NCBI RefSeq assembly: GCF_947504105.1
Contig: NZ_CANNGP010000012.1
Span: forward strand, 1 to 64,000
Reading direction: 5' to 3'
From: an uncultured Tateyamaria sp.
GTDB lineage: Bacteria; Pseudomonadota; Alphaproteobacteria; Rhodobacterales; Rhodobacteraceae
DNA: 64,000 nt
Under the pieces are notes generated by a model, which worked only from the letters and a program-made list of their open reading frames with translations, ran no database searches and was not told where the DNA came from. Both the position numbers and the translations under genes were made by a program. Each line of letters opens with the position of its first letter. Positions within the stretch are counted from its first letter, which is position 1. Positions 33,383 to 42,460 of this stretch are shown piece by piece.

Positions 33383-33913
33383 GTGCGTGCATTTCTTGTT
33401 TGTCTTTTTGTTGCACTTGCACCGGTTGCGAGCGCGGGTATGCGCGATATGCAATTTCCGTCAATTGATGGTGGTGTGATCGACATGTCCGCCTGGGACG
33501 GGCAGCCGGTGCTGGTGGTGAATACCGCATCGCAATGCGCCTATACCGGCCAATACGAGGCATTGCAGGCCCTTTACGACACCTACAGGGACGAAGGTCT
33601 GGTTGTGTTGGCGGTGCCATCTGATGCGTTCAGGCAAGAACTGGACAGCGCAGACGAGGTGCGCACGTTCTGTGAGATGGCCTTTGGTCTGGACATGCCG
33701 ATGACGGATATCCTGCCGCTCAAGGGTGATAACGCGCATCCGTTCTACAGGACCCTTCGGGACCAAGCGGGTTTCGTGCCGCGCTGGAATTTCAACAAGG
33801 TGTTGATCGGTGCGGATGGCGCCGTGTTGGGCACATGGGGGGCCAGAACGGCCCCCATGTCGCGCGATATCACCAATGCTGTCGAAGCGGCCCTGACGGG
33901 GTCAGGACCCTAG
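33383..33913 (+). CDS. Glutathione peroxidase-family protein, exported
   Basis: This 176-residue thioredoxin-fold peroxidase has a signal peptide (MRAFLVCLFVALAPVASA). The peroxidatic Cys lies in NTASQCAYTGQY, with Gln later and WNFNKVLIGADG holding the Trp and Asn of the tetrad. The region that usually reads FPCNQF is VPSDAF, so the classical resolving Cys is missing and recycling must differ. Export points to defence against peroxides in the periplasm. It sits divergent from msrBA, another oxidative-repair operon. Its stop overlaps the stop of the Wzi-like gene by four bases. Confidence 0.87.
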   Translation: MRAFLVCLFVALAPVASAGMRDMQFPSIDGGVIDMSAWDGQPVLVVNTASQCAYTGQYEALQALYDTYRDEGLVVLAVPSDAFRQELDSADEVRTFCEMAFGLDMPMTDILPLKGDNAHPFYRTLRDQAGFVPRWNFNKVLIGADGAVLGTWGARTAPMSRDITNAVEAALTGSGP

Positions 33914-35157
33914 AACGATTGGCTGTAGTTGATGCCCACGCGCACGCCGCTGTCTTGTTCCGCGGTGTCCAGATCAAATGACTGGTGTGCAACGATCCCT
34001 TGCAATGTACCGCCCCAAAGCTGCGTGCTGGCGCCGAACGAGACAACCGTGCCTGTTTCCCGCGTGGTGCTCAGGCTGTGATTGGGGTTGGACGCATCGT
34101 TGATCGTGAATTTGCCGATGTTCCAGTCCAGCGCCCAGGTGTCAAAATCATGTTTGCCCCGGAGGCTGGCAGAGCGGCTTTCCGATCCGATGGCGGCGCC
34201 CATCACCACACCCTCATTCCGATAGGAATAGACATCGTTGTTGTAGGCAGTGTTCGGTCCGCAGAACCCGGCGTCTGAGAAGTTCACCGTCGTATCCACA
34301 TATTCGAGCGTGATCGTGCTGTCGGCATTGAAGAGCCGCGATTTGTTTTCAAGCCCGGCAAGGAAGAAGAAGCACGACGGCAGTCCGCCTGCTTCGTCTT
34401 CACCCACGGCCTGGCCGTATATGCGGTTGCTGAACGTGTCCGGGCCAAAGCGGTAAGATGCCCCGACACCAGCGATTTGGTTGGCTGGCGCGCTGTCGCC
34501 CTCGTTGGAATTGCCAACCAGTACATCAAGGAATGTGTCGAACCCGTCCGGTTGGCCTGATCCGCCATACTGCGCGACCCGGACCAATTCGATTTCGAGG
34601 TCCGGAATGGGCTCAAAGCCCAGCCGCATGCCCAATATCAGCGAGTTGTCAGGCTGGTTTAAATCGTCGGTTTGCCCAATAAAGACTTCCCCGTTCCAGG
34701 GCCCTATCCATCTGAGAACCGGCACATCAGAAGTTCGTGCCTCTTCCTTGCGGATGTACACGGACGGGAAGGCAGGCGCGTTCCGCGACAAGATCAAGGA
34801 TGTGTATTCTGACGGCGACCAGTGTCTTTCAAACTGTCCAACACCAACTTGCCAATTGTCATTGCCGAACCTGTAGCCCGCATCGCCGAAGATCAGCACG
34901 CTGTCCACGGCTTCGTTTTCGAAGGTTTCGCCCAGCGTCAGGTCGAAGGCAAACTGCCCGACCCGCGTGCTGGTCGATATCGAGAGACCATCATATGCAA
35001 GAATGCCGTATTGCTCGGTTCGCCCCAGAAAGTCGTCCGAGATGGCACCGAAGCTGAGAGTGTAGTTGGTTTCCGCCAGAGCGGGATCATCAAGGGCCGC
35101 TACAAAGACAAGCCCCAGGACAAACGCATGTTGTTTGTGTTTGGTAAGGTATTTCAC
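33910..35157 (-). CDS. Wzi-like capsule assembly / outer-membrane beta-barrel protein
   Basis: This is a protein of about 415 residues with a signal peptide (basic KYLTKHK, hydrophobic core, cut near ALA-ET). The pattern W-S/P-S-E-Y-T-SLILSRNAPAFPS, then RWIGPWNGEVFIGQ and GMRLGFEPIPDLEIELVR matches the family of Wzi/capsule-assembly barrels. The last residue is Phe (YSQSF), typical of beta-barrel outer-membrane proteins. The likely role is anchoring or assembling surface polysaccharide. I prefer the GTG at 35157 because of AGAGG seven bases before it; a TTG at 35190 would add 11 residues before the signal peptide. It is the last gene of the polysaccharide cluster. Confidence 0.75.
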   Translation of the reverse strand: MKYLTKHKQHAFVLGLVFVAALDDPALAETNYTLSFGAISDDFLGRTEQYGILAYDGLSISTSTRVGQFAFDLTLGETFENEAVDSVLIFGDAGYRFGNDNWQVGVGQFERHWSPSEYTSLILSRNAPAFPSVYIRKEEARTSDVPVLRWIGPWNGEVFIGQTDDLNQPDNSLILGMRLGFEPIPDLEIELVRVAQYGGSGQPDGFDTFLDVLVGNSNEGDSAPANQIAGVGASYRFGPDTFSNRIYGQAVGEDEAGGLPSCFFFLAGLENKSRLFNADSTITLEYVDTTVNFSDAGFCGPNTAYNNDVYSYRNEGVVMGAAIGSESRSASLRGKHDFDTWALDWNIGKFTINDASNPNHSLSTTRETGTVVSFGASTQLWGGTLQGIVAHQSFDLDTAEQDSGVRVGINYSQSF

Positions 35158-35237
35158 TGTCAGTCCTCTGAAATGAAACAGAAGTTGCAAGATGTTTCTG
35201 TGTTGTAATCGAACCGTATCATAACAGGTTTGATGTT

Positions 35238-37145
35238 CTATTGGACGGGATGTGCAATCTCTATGCTGTTTTCCGCTTGCGGCTCTTTCTGTCCGAACCC
35301 CTCGACCCAGCGCTTTACAACACCGCGCGCCGCGGTTTCGTCACTTGCCGCCAGTGCCTGACGCAGTGACCGCATGGCAGACGCGACTTCGATCTCGCTC
35401 AGGCAGTCTTCGACGGTGAAAAAGATCTTTTTGTGTCCGGTGCCAACCTGTGTTCCGCTCAGCGTCAGCTCTTCGGTCATCTTTTCGCCTGGGCGCAGGC
35501 CGGTGAACTCGATCTCGATGTCTCCGTCGGGGTATTGTGCATCGCGCACCGTGAAACCGGCGCTTTCGATCACCTGCCTGGCAAGTCGTTCAATTCTAAC
35601 AGGTTTGCCCATATCCAGAACAAACACTTCGCCGCCCTTGGCCATGGATGCGGCGCGCAGCACCAGGTTCACAGCTTCCTGAACAGTCATGAAATAACGG
35701 GACACCTCGGGATGTGTAACGGTAAGCGGTCCACCGCGTCGCAACTGTTCCTGGAACAGTGGCACCACCGATCCGGAAGAACCCAACACGTTGCCAAATC
35801 TGACGATCGAAAATTTCAAACCCTTTGGCGTTGCGATGCGCTGTGCGATGTCTTGCACCGCCAGTTCAGCCAGACGTTTGGATGCGCCCATCATGTTTGT
35901 GGGCCGCACCGCCTTGTCCGACGAAATCAGCATGAACCGCTCAACTCCGGCTCTGGCCGCTTCGGTGACCAGTGTCTGAGTGCCCAGGGCATTGTTTGCC
36001 AGCCCCGCGAGCGGATTGAATTCAACAAGTGGTACATGCTTGTAAGCGGCGGCGTGTAAAACGACCTGGATGTCGTGATCTTTCAGCACACTCCGCACCT
36101 GCCGCCCGTCGGTGACCGACCCCAGCAACGGCACGATTTCGATGTCGCTGCCTTCGGCAAGTTGGGTCAGTTCCTGATGGATCTGATAAAGCGCAAGCTC
36201 ATTCAGCTCGTACAGAACGATTTTTTCCGGATGGTAGTCGAGAACCTGACGGCTGAGTTCCGAACCGATGGAGCCGCCCGCGCCAGAAATCAGGATACGG
36301 CGATTGGCATAGGCTTCATCACCTCCGTTCTGAGTTGTCATGACCTCATCGCGGCCCAGGAAGTTGCGTGGGTTAATCGGTTTCAGTTTGTCGACAAGCG
36401 CCTCTTCTCCGATCAGTTGGGAAAACGATGGGAGGGTTTGTACTTCCAGCCCCATTTTCTGCAACCGCCGTGCGACCTGCATCTGCTTGGGATGGCTTTG
36501 CGACGGGATAGCGAGCAGCACCCGGTCAATTTTCTTTTCGGCCACAATTTCTGCAATGCGGACGGGGCTATGGACAGGCAACCGCAGCACGTTCACCCCT
36601 TGAAGCGCTTTATTGTCATCGACAAAAGCGACGGGTTCGATCTGTTCGTGGCCGCGCAGGGCCGACACCAGTTGCATACCGGTGGTACCTGCACCGTAGA
36701 TCAGAACACGACACCTGTCGGACCCATTGCGGTAGATGGCCAGCACAACCTGCAGCAGGATGGCTCGGCTCATGATCGAGAAGACAAAGAACGAGATGCC
36801 GAAGGTGATCTGCGTTGATAACGGAAGCGGCATGTTGGCCGCGGTTGTCAGCAGTATCGACGTCATTGTCAGCAGCAAGGAAAAGACCCCGGTGCGCCCG
36901 ATCGATGCAGCTTCGTATTCGTTCAGGGTTGTTGAACAGATGCCGAGCCACAGAGAAAGCCCGGCTGCGACGATCAGCATGTAGGGCAGTATGGGGAGAT
37001 ACGCCTGGAAGTTGATCCATGCCGCCTGACCCGACAAGTTCAGGCTGAACGCGAAAAATAACGCTGCCGGAATGAGGATCGTGTCAACGACGATCAATAC
37101 ATTTCGCTTTTGCGTGCGCGAAAGCAGCTTGAGCAGGTCCAACAT
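35238..37145 (-). CDS. CapD/WbpM/PglF-family membrane-bound nucleotide-sugar epimerase/dehydratase
   Basis: This 635-residue protein has four N-terminal membrane helices (about 15-135) and a first Rossmann segment (VLIYGAGTTGMQLV, 147-160). The catalytic SDR domain begins at ILISGAGGSIGSE (284-296). The active-site block SSDKAVRPTNMMGASKR has Met in place of Tyr (Ser/Met/Lys type), characteristic of UDP-GlcNAc 4,6-dehydratases of the FlaA1/PglF/WbpM group. It makes a 4-keto-6-deoxy sugar nucleotide used to build surface polysaccharide or glycan. A 186-base gap upstream suggests its own promoter. Length is normal. Confidence 0.92.
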   Translation of the reverse strand: MLDLLKLLSRTQKRNVLIVVDTILIPAALFFAFSLNLSGQAAWINFQAYLPILPYMLIVAAGLSLWLGICSTTLNEYEAASIGRTGVFSLLLTMTSILLTTAANMPLPLSTQITFGISFFVFSIMSRAILLQVVLAIYRNGSDRCRVLIYGAGTTGMQLVSALRGHEQIEPVAFVDDNKALQGVNVLRLPVHSPVRIAEIVAEKKIDRVLLAIPSQSHPKQMQVARRLQKMGLEVQTLPSFSQLIGEEALVDKLKPINPRNFLGRDEVMTTQNGGDEAYANRRILISGAGGSIGSELSRQVLDYHPEKIVLYELNELALYQIHQELTQLAEGSDIEIVPLLGSVTDGRQVRSVLKDHDIQVVLHAAAYKHVPLVEFNPLAGLANNALGTQTLVTEAARAGVERFMLISSDKAVRPTNMMGASKRLAELAVQDIAQRIATPKGLKFSIVRFGNVLGSSGSVVPLFQEQLRRGGPLTVTHPEVSRYFMTVQEAVNLVLRAASMAKGGEVFVLDMGKPVRIERLARQVIESAGFTVRDAQYPDGDIEIEFTGLRPGEKMTEELTLSGTQVGTGHKKIFFTVEDCLSEIEVASAMRSLRQALAASDETAARGVVKRWVEGFGQKEPQAENSIEIAHPVQ

Positions 37146-37331
37146 GTTGCCCCCTTATCTTTCCCGGCTGCGAACAGCGCTAACACGATTACATAAAGGA
37201 ATCGTGCAGCCATTTTGCACATGCAGAAAAGATGGCCGGTACCCGGCGGAAAAGTGCCAAAAAATGCCCATTAAATAAGCGTCTCAACGCACTAATTGCA
37301 CATAACAACCGATTCGGTAAGGGATTCGATC

Positions 37332-37952
37332 CTACCGCCGCTGGCGACGGAACAGATTGCCAATAGTTTGAAAGACCAAATCAAAGTCGTAACAGGTGGT
37401 TTGATTCTTTTGATAGATGAGGTCCAGGCGCGCTTTGCGTGGCACACAAATGCGGCAATATGTGTTGTCTGTCTCTTCCGGCGTGCTGCACCGCGCTAAA
37501 AGACGGTCTTCGTGCTTGTGAAAACGGATGGTTGCCAGCCCGGTCACACCGGGCCGCGAATTCAATACTTTAGCGTATAGTTCGGGGAACCTTTCAACAT
37601 ATTCGCGAAGGGGCGGACGCGGTCCCACAAAGGACAGATCGCCTTTGAGGATATTCCACAGCTGTGGAAACTCATCCAACCGCTTGGCCCGCAATTTGGC
37701 ACCCAATGGTGTGATCCGCGCCTCCTTATGGCCGCCGGAAACGCCCTGATCGTTATTGTCGATTGTCATGGTGCGGAACTTCCACAGCCCGAAACTGTCT
37801 GTTGGCGATTTCATCCGTTCTGCAACATAGAAAAGCGGCCGGCCCTGTTTCCGCCAGACGATCCAGATCAGATACAGGATGACTGGGCCAAGAAGGATCA
37901 CCAGGAGGCTGGCAAAGAACAGGTCGAAGATGCGCTTGCGCCAAGTCATCAT
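37332..37952 (-). CDS. Undecaprenyl-phosphate sugar phosphotransferase (bacterial sugar transferase family)
   Basis: This 206-residue initiating transferase of the PglC/WcaJ C-terminal type has one membrane helix near residues 10-33 (KRIFDLFFASLLVILLGP). FRTM, the KLRAKRLDEFPQLWNILKGD block and FVGPRP follow. It transfers a sugar-1-phosphate from a nucleotide sugar to undecaprenyl phosphate, starting a repeat unit. The short length matches monotopic (one-helix) enzymes. It overlaps the next upstream gene (ATGA at 37949) and precedes the CapD-like gene, so the sugar it uses may be the CapD product. Confidence 0.93.
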   Translation of the reverse strand: MMTWRKRIFDLFFASLLVILLGPVILYLIWIVWRKQGRPLFYVAERMKSPTDSFGLWKFRTMTIDNNDQGVSGGHKEARITPLGAKLRAKRLDEFPQLWNILKGDLSFVGPRPPLREYVERFPELYAKVLNSRPGVTGLATIRFHKHEDRLLARCSTPEETDNTYCRICVPRKARLDLIYQKNQTTCYDFDLVFQTIGNLFRRQRR

Positions 37953-38719
37953 GTGCGTGCTCCTTCCGTCCAGTCTGCCACGATGCCCGCAGCCGTGCTG
38001 TCGGACTCACTAAACGATGTGAACTGTTCAAGGCTAGACGTGTCCAGATACACGCGGGCAATCGTGCGATCCGTCGCCGGTCGCGGCGTCCATTCCAGCG
38101 CAGCCGCGTCCAGAAGATCGCCCATGTGCACGGCCCTGGGCGCGGCGATGTTCAATACTTTGGGTAAGCTGTCGTGTCGCGTGAGCGCGTTTAGTACTTC
38201 TGCCAATTTCCCCGGCCCGATATAACTGCGTGCCGGAGTTGTGCCATCGTCCAGTTGATCGAGCTGAAAACCGGGTTTCCATCCACCAAGGATTGCATCC
38301 GCACCTGCCACGTTGCCCAACCGCAATGATGTGCTCGGATTTGGATGTGCGGCGGCCATTCTCTCCATGTCCAACTTGGTTGAGGCATAATGGCTTAATG
38401 GTGATGTTGGCCCACTTTCGATGAGGGCGCCCTGTAAGGCGCCGTAGATAGCGGCAGATGAAAACAGAAAAACATGCGCGCCACCGGCTGCATCAAGTGT
38501 CTGACGGGCAAGGGTCGTGTTCAGCTCCATGGGAGCGTCGGATCCGTGGGTGACACCCGCAAGGCAAAAGATCGCGTTTGCCCCCTCCAATGCACCCGCC
38601 AAGGCATCGGGATCGGCGATGTCGACGTCAGCGCGCGTTGTCCAAAGCGCGTCACCCTGCCAGCGTGGCTTGAGCAACCGGCCAAGCTTTCCGCCGGCAC
38701 CAAGCATCACGATCCGCAT
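37949..38719 (-). CDS. NAD-dependent epimerase/dehydratase family protein
   Basis: This 256-residue extended SDR has GAGGKLGRLLK at the start (G-x2-G-x2-G), FLFSSAAIYG in the middle, and YASTK (Tyr/Lys catalytic pair). The substrate is likely a nucleotide sugar, since it lies between a glycosyltransferase and a sugar phosphotransferase in one operon. It is somewhat shorter than UDP-sugar epimerases, so a reductase acting on a keto-sugar is possible. Stop and start are spaced by only 3 bases from the upstream glycosyltransferase gene. Confidence 0.87.
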   Translation of the reverse strand: MRIVMLGAGGKLGRLLKPRWQGDALWTTRADVDIADPDALAGALEGANAIFCLAGVTHGSDAPMELNTTLARQTLDAAGGAHVFLFSSAAIYGALQGALIESGPTSPLSHYASTKLDMERMAAAHPNPSTSLRLGNVAGADAILGGWKPGFQLDQLDDGTTPARSYIGPGKLAEVLNALTRHDSLPKVLNIAAPRAVHMGDLLDAAALEWTPRPATDRTIARVYLDTSSLEQFTSFSESDSTAAGIVADWTEGART

Positions 38720-38722
38720 GGG

Positions 38723-39970
38723 TCAATCCATTTTGATTTGTTTGTCTGCCGGGACCAACGCGTTGATCTGGCGTATGTGTTCCGGCAGGCAAACGGTTTC
38801 GAAATCGTAAGTATCGATCACATGCTGCCGCGCGGCAGGGCCAAGGTGTGCATAGTCGCGCGGCTTGTCCAGAACGTCTGCCACTTGCGCGGCAATGGCG
38901 TCGGGATCGAAGAAGTCGACCAGCAAACCCGTTTTGCCATGTTCTATTGCCTCGCGCACCGGGGCCACGTCGCTGGCCACAATTGTTGCTTCCATCGACA
39001 TGCTTTCGAGCAGGGACCAAGACAGCACGAACGGCATCGACAGATATATATGGCACGAACTGATCTGGATGATGTTTTGATAGTTCTCGTACGGCACCTG
39101 CCCCAGAAAATGGAGCCGGTCCCAGTCGAGCAGGTGGCCCACTTCGGCCTCCATCTGACCGCGCAGACCGCCAGGGTGCTTGTTCTTGCCACCGTAGGAC
39201 GTGTCGTTGCCGCCGATCACGAGGACACGGGCGTTGGGCCGCGCCTTTTGGATCTTGGGAACAGCGCGCATGAACTGGTGATAGCCGCGTGTGGTTTCGA
39301 GATTGCGCGACATGAATGTCACGATCTCGTCCTTGGGGGTCAGGGGCCGACCGATCCGGCCAAGCGTGACCTTTGCCTTCTTGTTTGGCGTCAGCTTGTC
39401 GGTTCGAATGCCGTCGTGACAAACATAGATCTTGTCGTGGAAGTGTTTGGGGAACCGGTCGCGTTGCCAATAGGTCGGACTGTGGGCCACATCGACGACG
39501 TTGAAATTGACCTGCGGCACCACGTTGTGACCATGCATGATGAAAGGCGCGTGTTCGCTGACCGGGCTTTGGGGATCAAACCCGACAGGTCCACCATGGA
39601 CCGAATAGTAGTATTCAAAGAACCCGATCATGGGGGTATCGGGCAGCACTTCGCGAAAGAAGGACATCTCGCCCCAGCCAACGTGGCCAATTACGATGTC
39701 CGGTGTGAAGCCTTTGGCGACGATCTTCTGCAATGCCAGAACCGCCCCAAAGCCGTTACCAGCCGCGTTTTCCCATGTCCGTGAGAGGCCATAGGTATCC
39801 TCTTTGGCCTGATGATGCGATTGGTATACGACAGTTTCAACGCCTGCGAATTGCGGTGCTTTTTGGCGTTGCGTCAGAAAAACAATCTCGTGGCCGCCCT
39901 GTGCGGCCAACCACTGGATGAGTTCGCGGTACTGCCCCGGCATGTTCTGATGCACAAACAGAAACTTCAT
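38723..39970 (-). CDS. Family-4-type glycosyltransferase
   Basis: This 415-residue GT-B protein begins MKFLFVHQNMPGQYREL. The C-terminal half has VLVIGGNDTSYGG and the EX7E-type stretch SLLESMSMEATIVASDVAPVREAIEHG, then TGLLVDFFDPDAIA. This matches retaining glycosyltransferases of family 4. It adds a sugar to the polysaccharide repeat; donor and acceptor are unknown. It is the first gene of the minus-strand polysaccharide cluster (39970 to 33910), so the promoter should be in the 52 bases before the GlxA-like gene end, which is a short space, and transcription may start inside that neighbour. Confidence 0.93.
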   Translation of the reverse strand: MKFLFVHQNMPGQYRELIQWLAAQGGHEIVFLTQRQKAPQFAGVETVVYQSHHQAKEDTYGLSRTWENAAGNGFGAVLALQKIVAKGFTPDIVIGHVGWGEMSFFREVLPDTPMIGFFEYYYSVHGGPVGFDPQSPVSEHAPFIMHGHNVVPQVNFNVVDVAHSPTYWQRDRFPKHFHDKIYVCHDGIRTDKLTPNKKAKVTLGRIGRPLTPKDEIVTFMSRNLETTRGYHQFMRAVPKIQKARPNARVLVIGGNDTSYGGKNKHPGGLRGQMEAEVGHLLDWDRLHFLGQVPYENYQNIIQISSCHIYLSMPFVLSWSLLESMSMEATIVASDVAPVREAIEHGKTGLLVDFFDPDAIAAQVADVLDKPRDYAHLGPAARQHVIDTYDFETVCLPEHIRQINALVPADKQIKMD

Positions 39971-40022
39971 CTGTCCCTCGTCTCTTTTTGGTTTGGATAC
40001 ATGGCGGTTGGCTTTGCTGCAA

Positions 40023-41045
40023 TCAGGGCTGCGTTGGCCACATCGACCCCGTGCCGCGTTTTTCCTGTCCGGGGCTCAACCCAAAGGTGCCGCGATAGCT
40101 TTTTGAGAAATGCGACAAAGATCGGAAGCCGCAAGCGACACAGATATCCGTGACACTCAGATTGGTCTGCCGCAACAACCCACGCGCCTTTTCGAGCCGC
40201 AATTGCAGATAGTGCCGCTTGGGTGACATCCCCAGATGTTTGGCAAACAACCGTTCCAATTGCCGCGTACTCAATTCGATCAGGTCCGCGATTTCATCCG
40301 GGCGCAAAGGATCTTCGAGATTGTTTTCCATGATCTGCAGTGCCATCCCAAGCTTGCCATGGGCCATGTCTGGCCGTGCGCGCCGAGACAGTCTTTGACC
40401 ATGGCTTGCCGCCCGTGGGTCGGTGTAAACCATCTGGTCTGCCACCCAGGTCGCAAGGTCGACGCCGTATTCCGATTTGATCCGGTCCAGCATCATGTCC
40501 ATCGATGCGGCCCCACCTGCGGTGGTGAAGATGCGTCCATCTTTCGAATACAGACTGTTTTCGATGATCACATCCGGCAACAGTTCAATCAGTGCCTCGC
40601 GGTATTCCCAATGTGTTGTGACTTGTTTTCCTGACAGCAACCCGGCCAAAGCAAGCGTGTAGGTTCCCGAAGACAACGCTCCGAAATCCATGCCTTTGCG
40701 TGTTTCGCGGCGCAACCAGTTCAGGACCGGTCTGGTGCTGCCCTCGGCCGCGCGGTTACCAGCGCAGACGACCAGCGTTTCGTCGCGGGCCAGTTCGGGC
40801 AGGGCTGCATCAACTGCAGCGGTGATCCCGTTGTAGGCGGGTACAGGATCCCCGGTTTCTCCGACCACGCGCCACGTATAAAACGTTTGCCCCGATGGGT
40901 GCAGGTTGGCGAGGCTCAGCGCTTCAAGCGCACAGGCAAAGCCCAGTTGGGAATAGCCGGGGATCAGCAAAAAGGCATAGCGCCGAGGGGTCGTCGCCTC
41001 AGGCGGCAAGGGCTGCGTCCAGGAGTGCGCGTACCTTGCGGGCAT
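40023..41045 (-). CDS. GlxA-family AraC-type transcriptional regulator with DJ-1/PfpI-like domain
   Basis: This is a 340-residue regulator. Residues 22-200 form a class I glutamine-amidotransferase-like (DJ-1/PfpI) sensor domain beginning RYAFLLIPGYSQLGFA, with VVCAGNRAAEG at the usual nucleophile elbow. Residues 220-330 are two AraC-type HTHs (IADLIELSTRQLERLFAKHLG and SVTDICVACGFRSLSHFSKSYR). GlxA-type regulators often sense amines such as carnitine or glycine betaine, but the effector here is unknown. The only start consistent with the domain is ATG 41045, 47 bases inside the end of the thioredoxin-like gene. A strong overlap like this suggests coupled expression. Confidence 0.85.
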   Translation of the reverse strand: MPARYAHSWTQPLPPEATTPRRYAFLLIPGYSQLGFACALEALSLANLHPSGQTFYTWRVVGETGDPVPAYNGITAAVDAALPELARDETLVVCAGNRAAEGSTRPVLNWLRRETRKGMDFGALSSGTYTLALAGLLSGKQVTTHWEYREALIELLPDVIIENSLYSKDGRIFTTAGGAASMDMMLDRIKSEYGVDLATWVADQMVYTDPRAASHGQRLSRRARPDMAHGKLGMALQIMENNLEDPLRPDEIADLIELSTRQLERLFAKHLGMSPKRHYLQLRLEKARGLLRQTNLSVTDICVACGFRSLSHFSKSYRGTFGLSPGQEKRGTGSMWPTQP

Positions 41046-41397
41046 AGGGTTCGTTCACCAGGCGCGTCACCTCGTCCCCGTTTTTCATCGCCAGCAGTGT
41101 GGACCGGCGCTGTACCTTGAGCCGTTGGGTCATTTGTGAAGGGCCAAACGTGTCCCAATCCACATCGACAAAGGTCAGATCGCCATAAGCCGGGTTTTCC
41201 GCCAGCGCTTCTGCAATCAGGTCTGATTTGATCTGGCACGTCAGGGACCAGCTGGCCCGAAAGTTCATCACGACCGTCTGATCGGTGCCGCGTAGATCGC
41301 GCCATATGGCAGGCGTGTAGGTTTGCGCTGAATACGCCGCGCTGAGCGATGGCACAGCGCAGGCGGCAGCAGACAAAAGAAAGGTGCGGCGGCGCAT
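40999..41397 (-). CDS. Exported thioredoxin-like protein with Ser in place of first active-site Cys
   Basis: This 132-residue protein starts with MRRRTFLLSAAACAVPSLSAA, a twin-arginine-like signal. The rest is a thioredoxin fold similar to the DsbD C-terminal domain or DUF899-like redox proteins: VVMNFRASWSLTCQIKSDLIAEAL, then FVDVDWDTFG. The active-site motif is W-S-L-T-C, so the N-terminal Cys of WCxxC is Ser and only the second Cys remains. A dithiol disulfide exchange is therefore not possible with this motif, though a monothiol role is. Its 3' end overlaps the GlxA-like gene by 47 bases. I chose ATG 41397 as it starts exactly at the signal. Confidence 0.75.
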   Translation of the reverse strand: MRRRTFLLSAAACAVPSLSAAYSAQTYTPAIWRDLRGTDQTVVMNFRASWSLTCQIKSDLIAEALAENPAYGDLTFVDVDWDTFGPSQMTQRLKVQRRSTLLAMKNGDEVTRLVNEPYARKVRALLDAALAA

Positions 41398-41468
41398 CAA
41401 TTGGGCTCCGAAATCTGAAATATCGGAGCACAATATTGCAGGCGGCGGCGCGCGCAAGTGGGCTTCGG

Positions 41469-42338
41469 TCAGCTTTTGGCCTGCCGTGACAATTGCACCG
41501 CAAGAATACCGACCGTGATGATCGCAACGCCCAAGATATCCTGCGCGCCCAGACGTTCGCCCAAAAGTGCCGCTGCGATGGCCACACCGAAGAATGGATT
41601 GAGAAAGTGGAAGGTCGCTGCCTTGGTTGCGCCAATTCGGGCGACAAGCGCGAACCAGATCCATGTTGCGGCAAGACCGGGAACAAGAACGGTGTATCCA
41701 AAGGCGGCGTAAAGCGCCGGTGTCTGTGTCACTTCGATCGTTTCGATCAGGGCCGAGACGATGCCCAGCACGACGGCGCCCACGAACATCTGCAAGCCCA
41801 CCACCATCATGAGGTTGCCGCCCGATGACATTGTGCGCATGGACAGGGTCGCGACGGTCAGGGCGACGGCAGCAATCACGCAGAGCGCCACGCCATAGAG
41901 ATCAACACCCGCATCCAGCCGCGCCGACATGATCAGGATCACGCCTGCGATCCCCAGCACCAGCCCGGCAATCCCCAGCGGCGGCAGCTTGTCCCGGAAG
42001 ACGATCCACCCCGCAAAGGCGACCATCAACGGCATGGTCGAGGCGATGATGGATGCGACCGACGCTTCCACCGTCTGCATCGCGTAGAAGTTCAGGCCCA
42101 GGTAGATGGCATTCTGGCACAGCCCAAAGATCAGCGTGGCCCGCCATTGATCGCGGGTCAGGTTCCATGTCTGCCCCATCATCCGTGCCACGGCGACACC
42201 GATGATCCCGGCAATGAAAAACCGCAGGGAAGACGCCGCAAGGGGCGGCGCATGTGTCACGATGATCCGGGCCGAGGTAAAGGCAGACGACCAGATCAGG
42301 GCAAAGGTCAGGCCCATCAGAAGTGCGCGGATGTCCAT
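41469..42338 (-). CDS. EamA-family (DMT) transporter
   Basis: This 289-residue protein has ten predicted helices as two EamA repeats: MDIRALLMGLTFALIWSSAFTS at the start of the first, and VLVPGLAATWIWFALVARIGATKAATFHFLNPFFGV in the second, with the pattern P-F-G-A/V typical of the second repeat. DMT permeases export metabolites or amino acids such as threonine or cysteine; this one is not assigned to a substrate. ATG 42338 is used, following a GGGACGG site. It is divergent from the DUF3179 gene and lies 71 bases from the thioredoxin-like gene start. Confidence 0.9.
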   Translation of the reverse strand: MDIRALLMGLTFALIWSSAFTSARIIVTHAPPLAASSLRFFIAGIIGVAVARMMGQTWNLTRDQWRATLIFGLCQNAIYLGLNFYAMQTVEASVASIIASTMPLMVAFAGWIVFRDKLPPLGIAGLVLGIAGVILIMSARLDAGVDLYGVALCVIAAVALTVATLSMRTMSSGGNLMMVVGLQMFVGAVVLGIVSALIETIEVTQTPALYAAFGYTVLVPGLAATWIWFALVARIGATKAATFHFLNPFFGVAIAAALLGERLGAQDILGVAIITVGILAVQLSRQAKS

Positions 42339-42460
42339 GACCGTCCCTTTTCGTCTTGGGCGGACGTTCGGGGAAATTGGGCGGGGATGCAAGGCGCTGT
42401 TCACAGCCCTTTGCAATGTATGTGATCGCGTTTCGGTGCACATAGACGACAAAGCAGAGG

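Noticed and set aside
38474-39784. 436-codon plus-strand frame opposite the GT4 and epimerase genes
   Set aside because: Spans two genes antisense and carries no recognisable domain.
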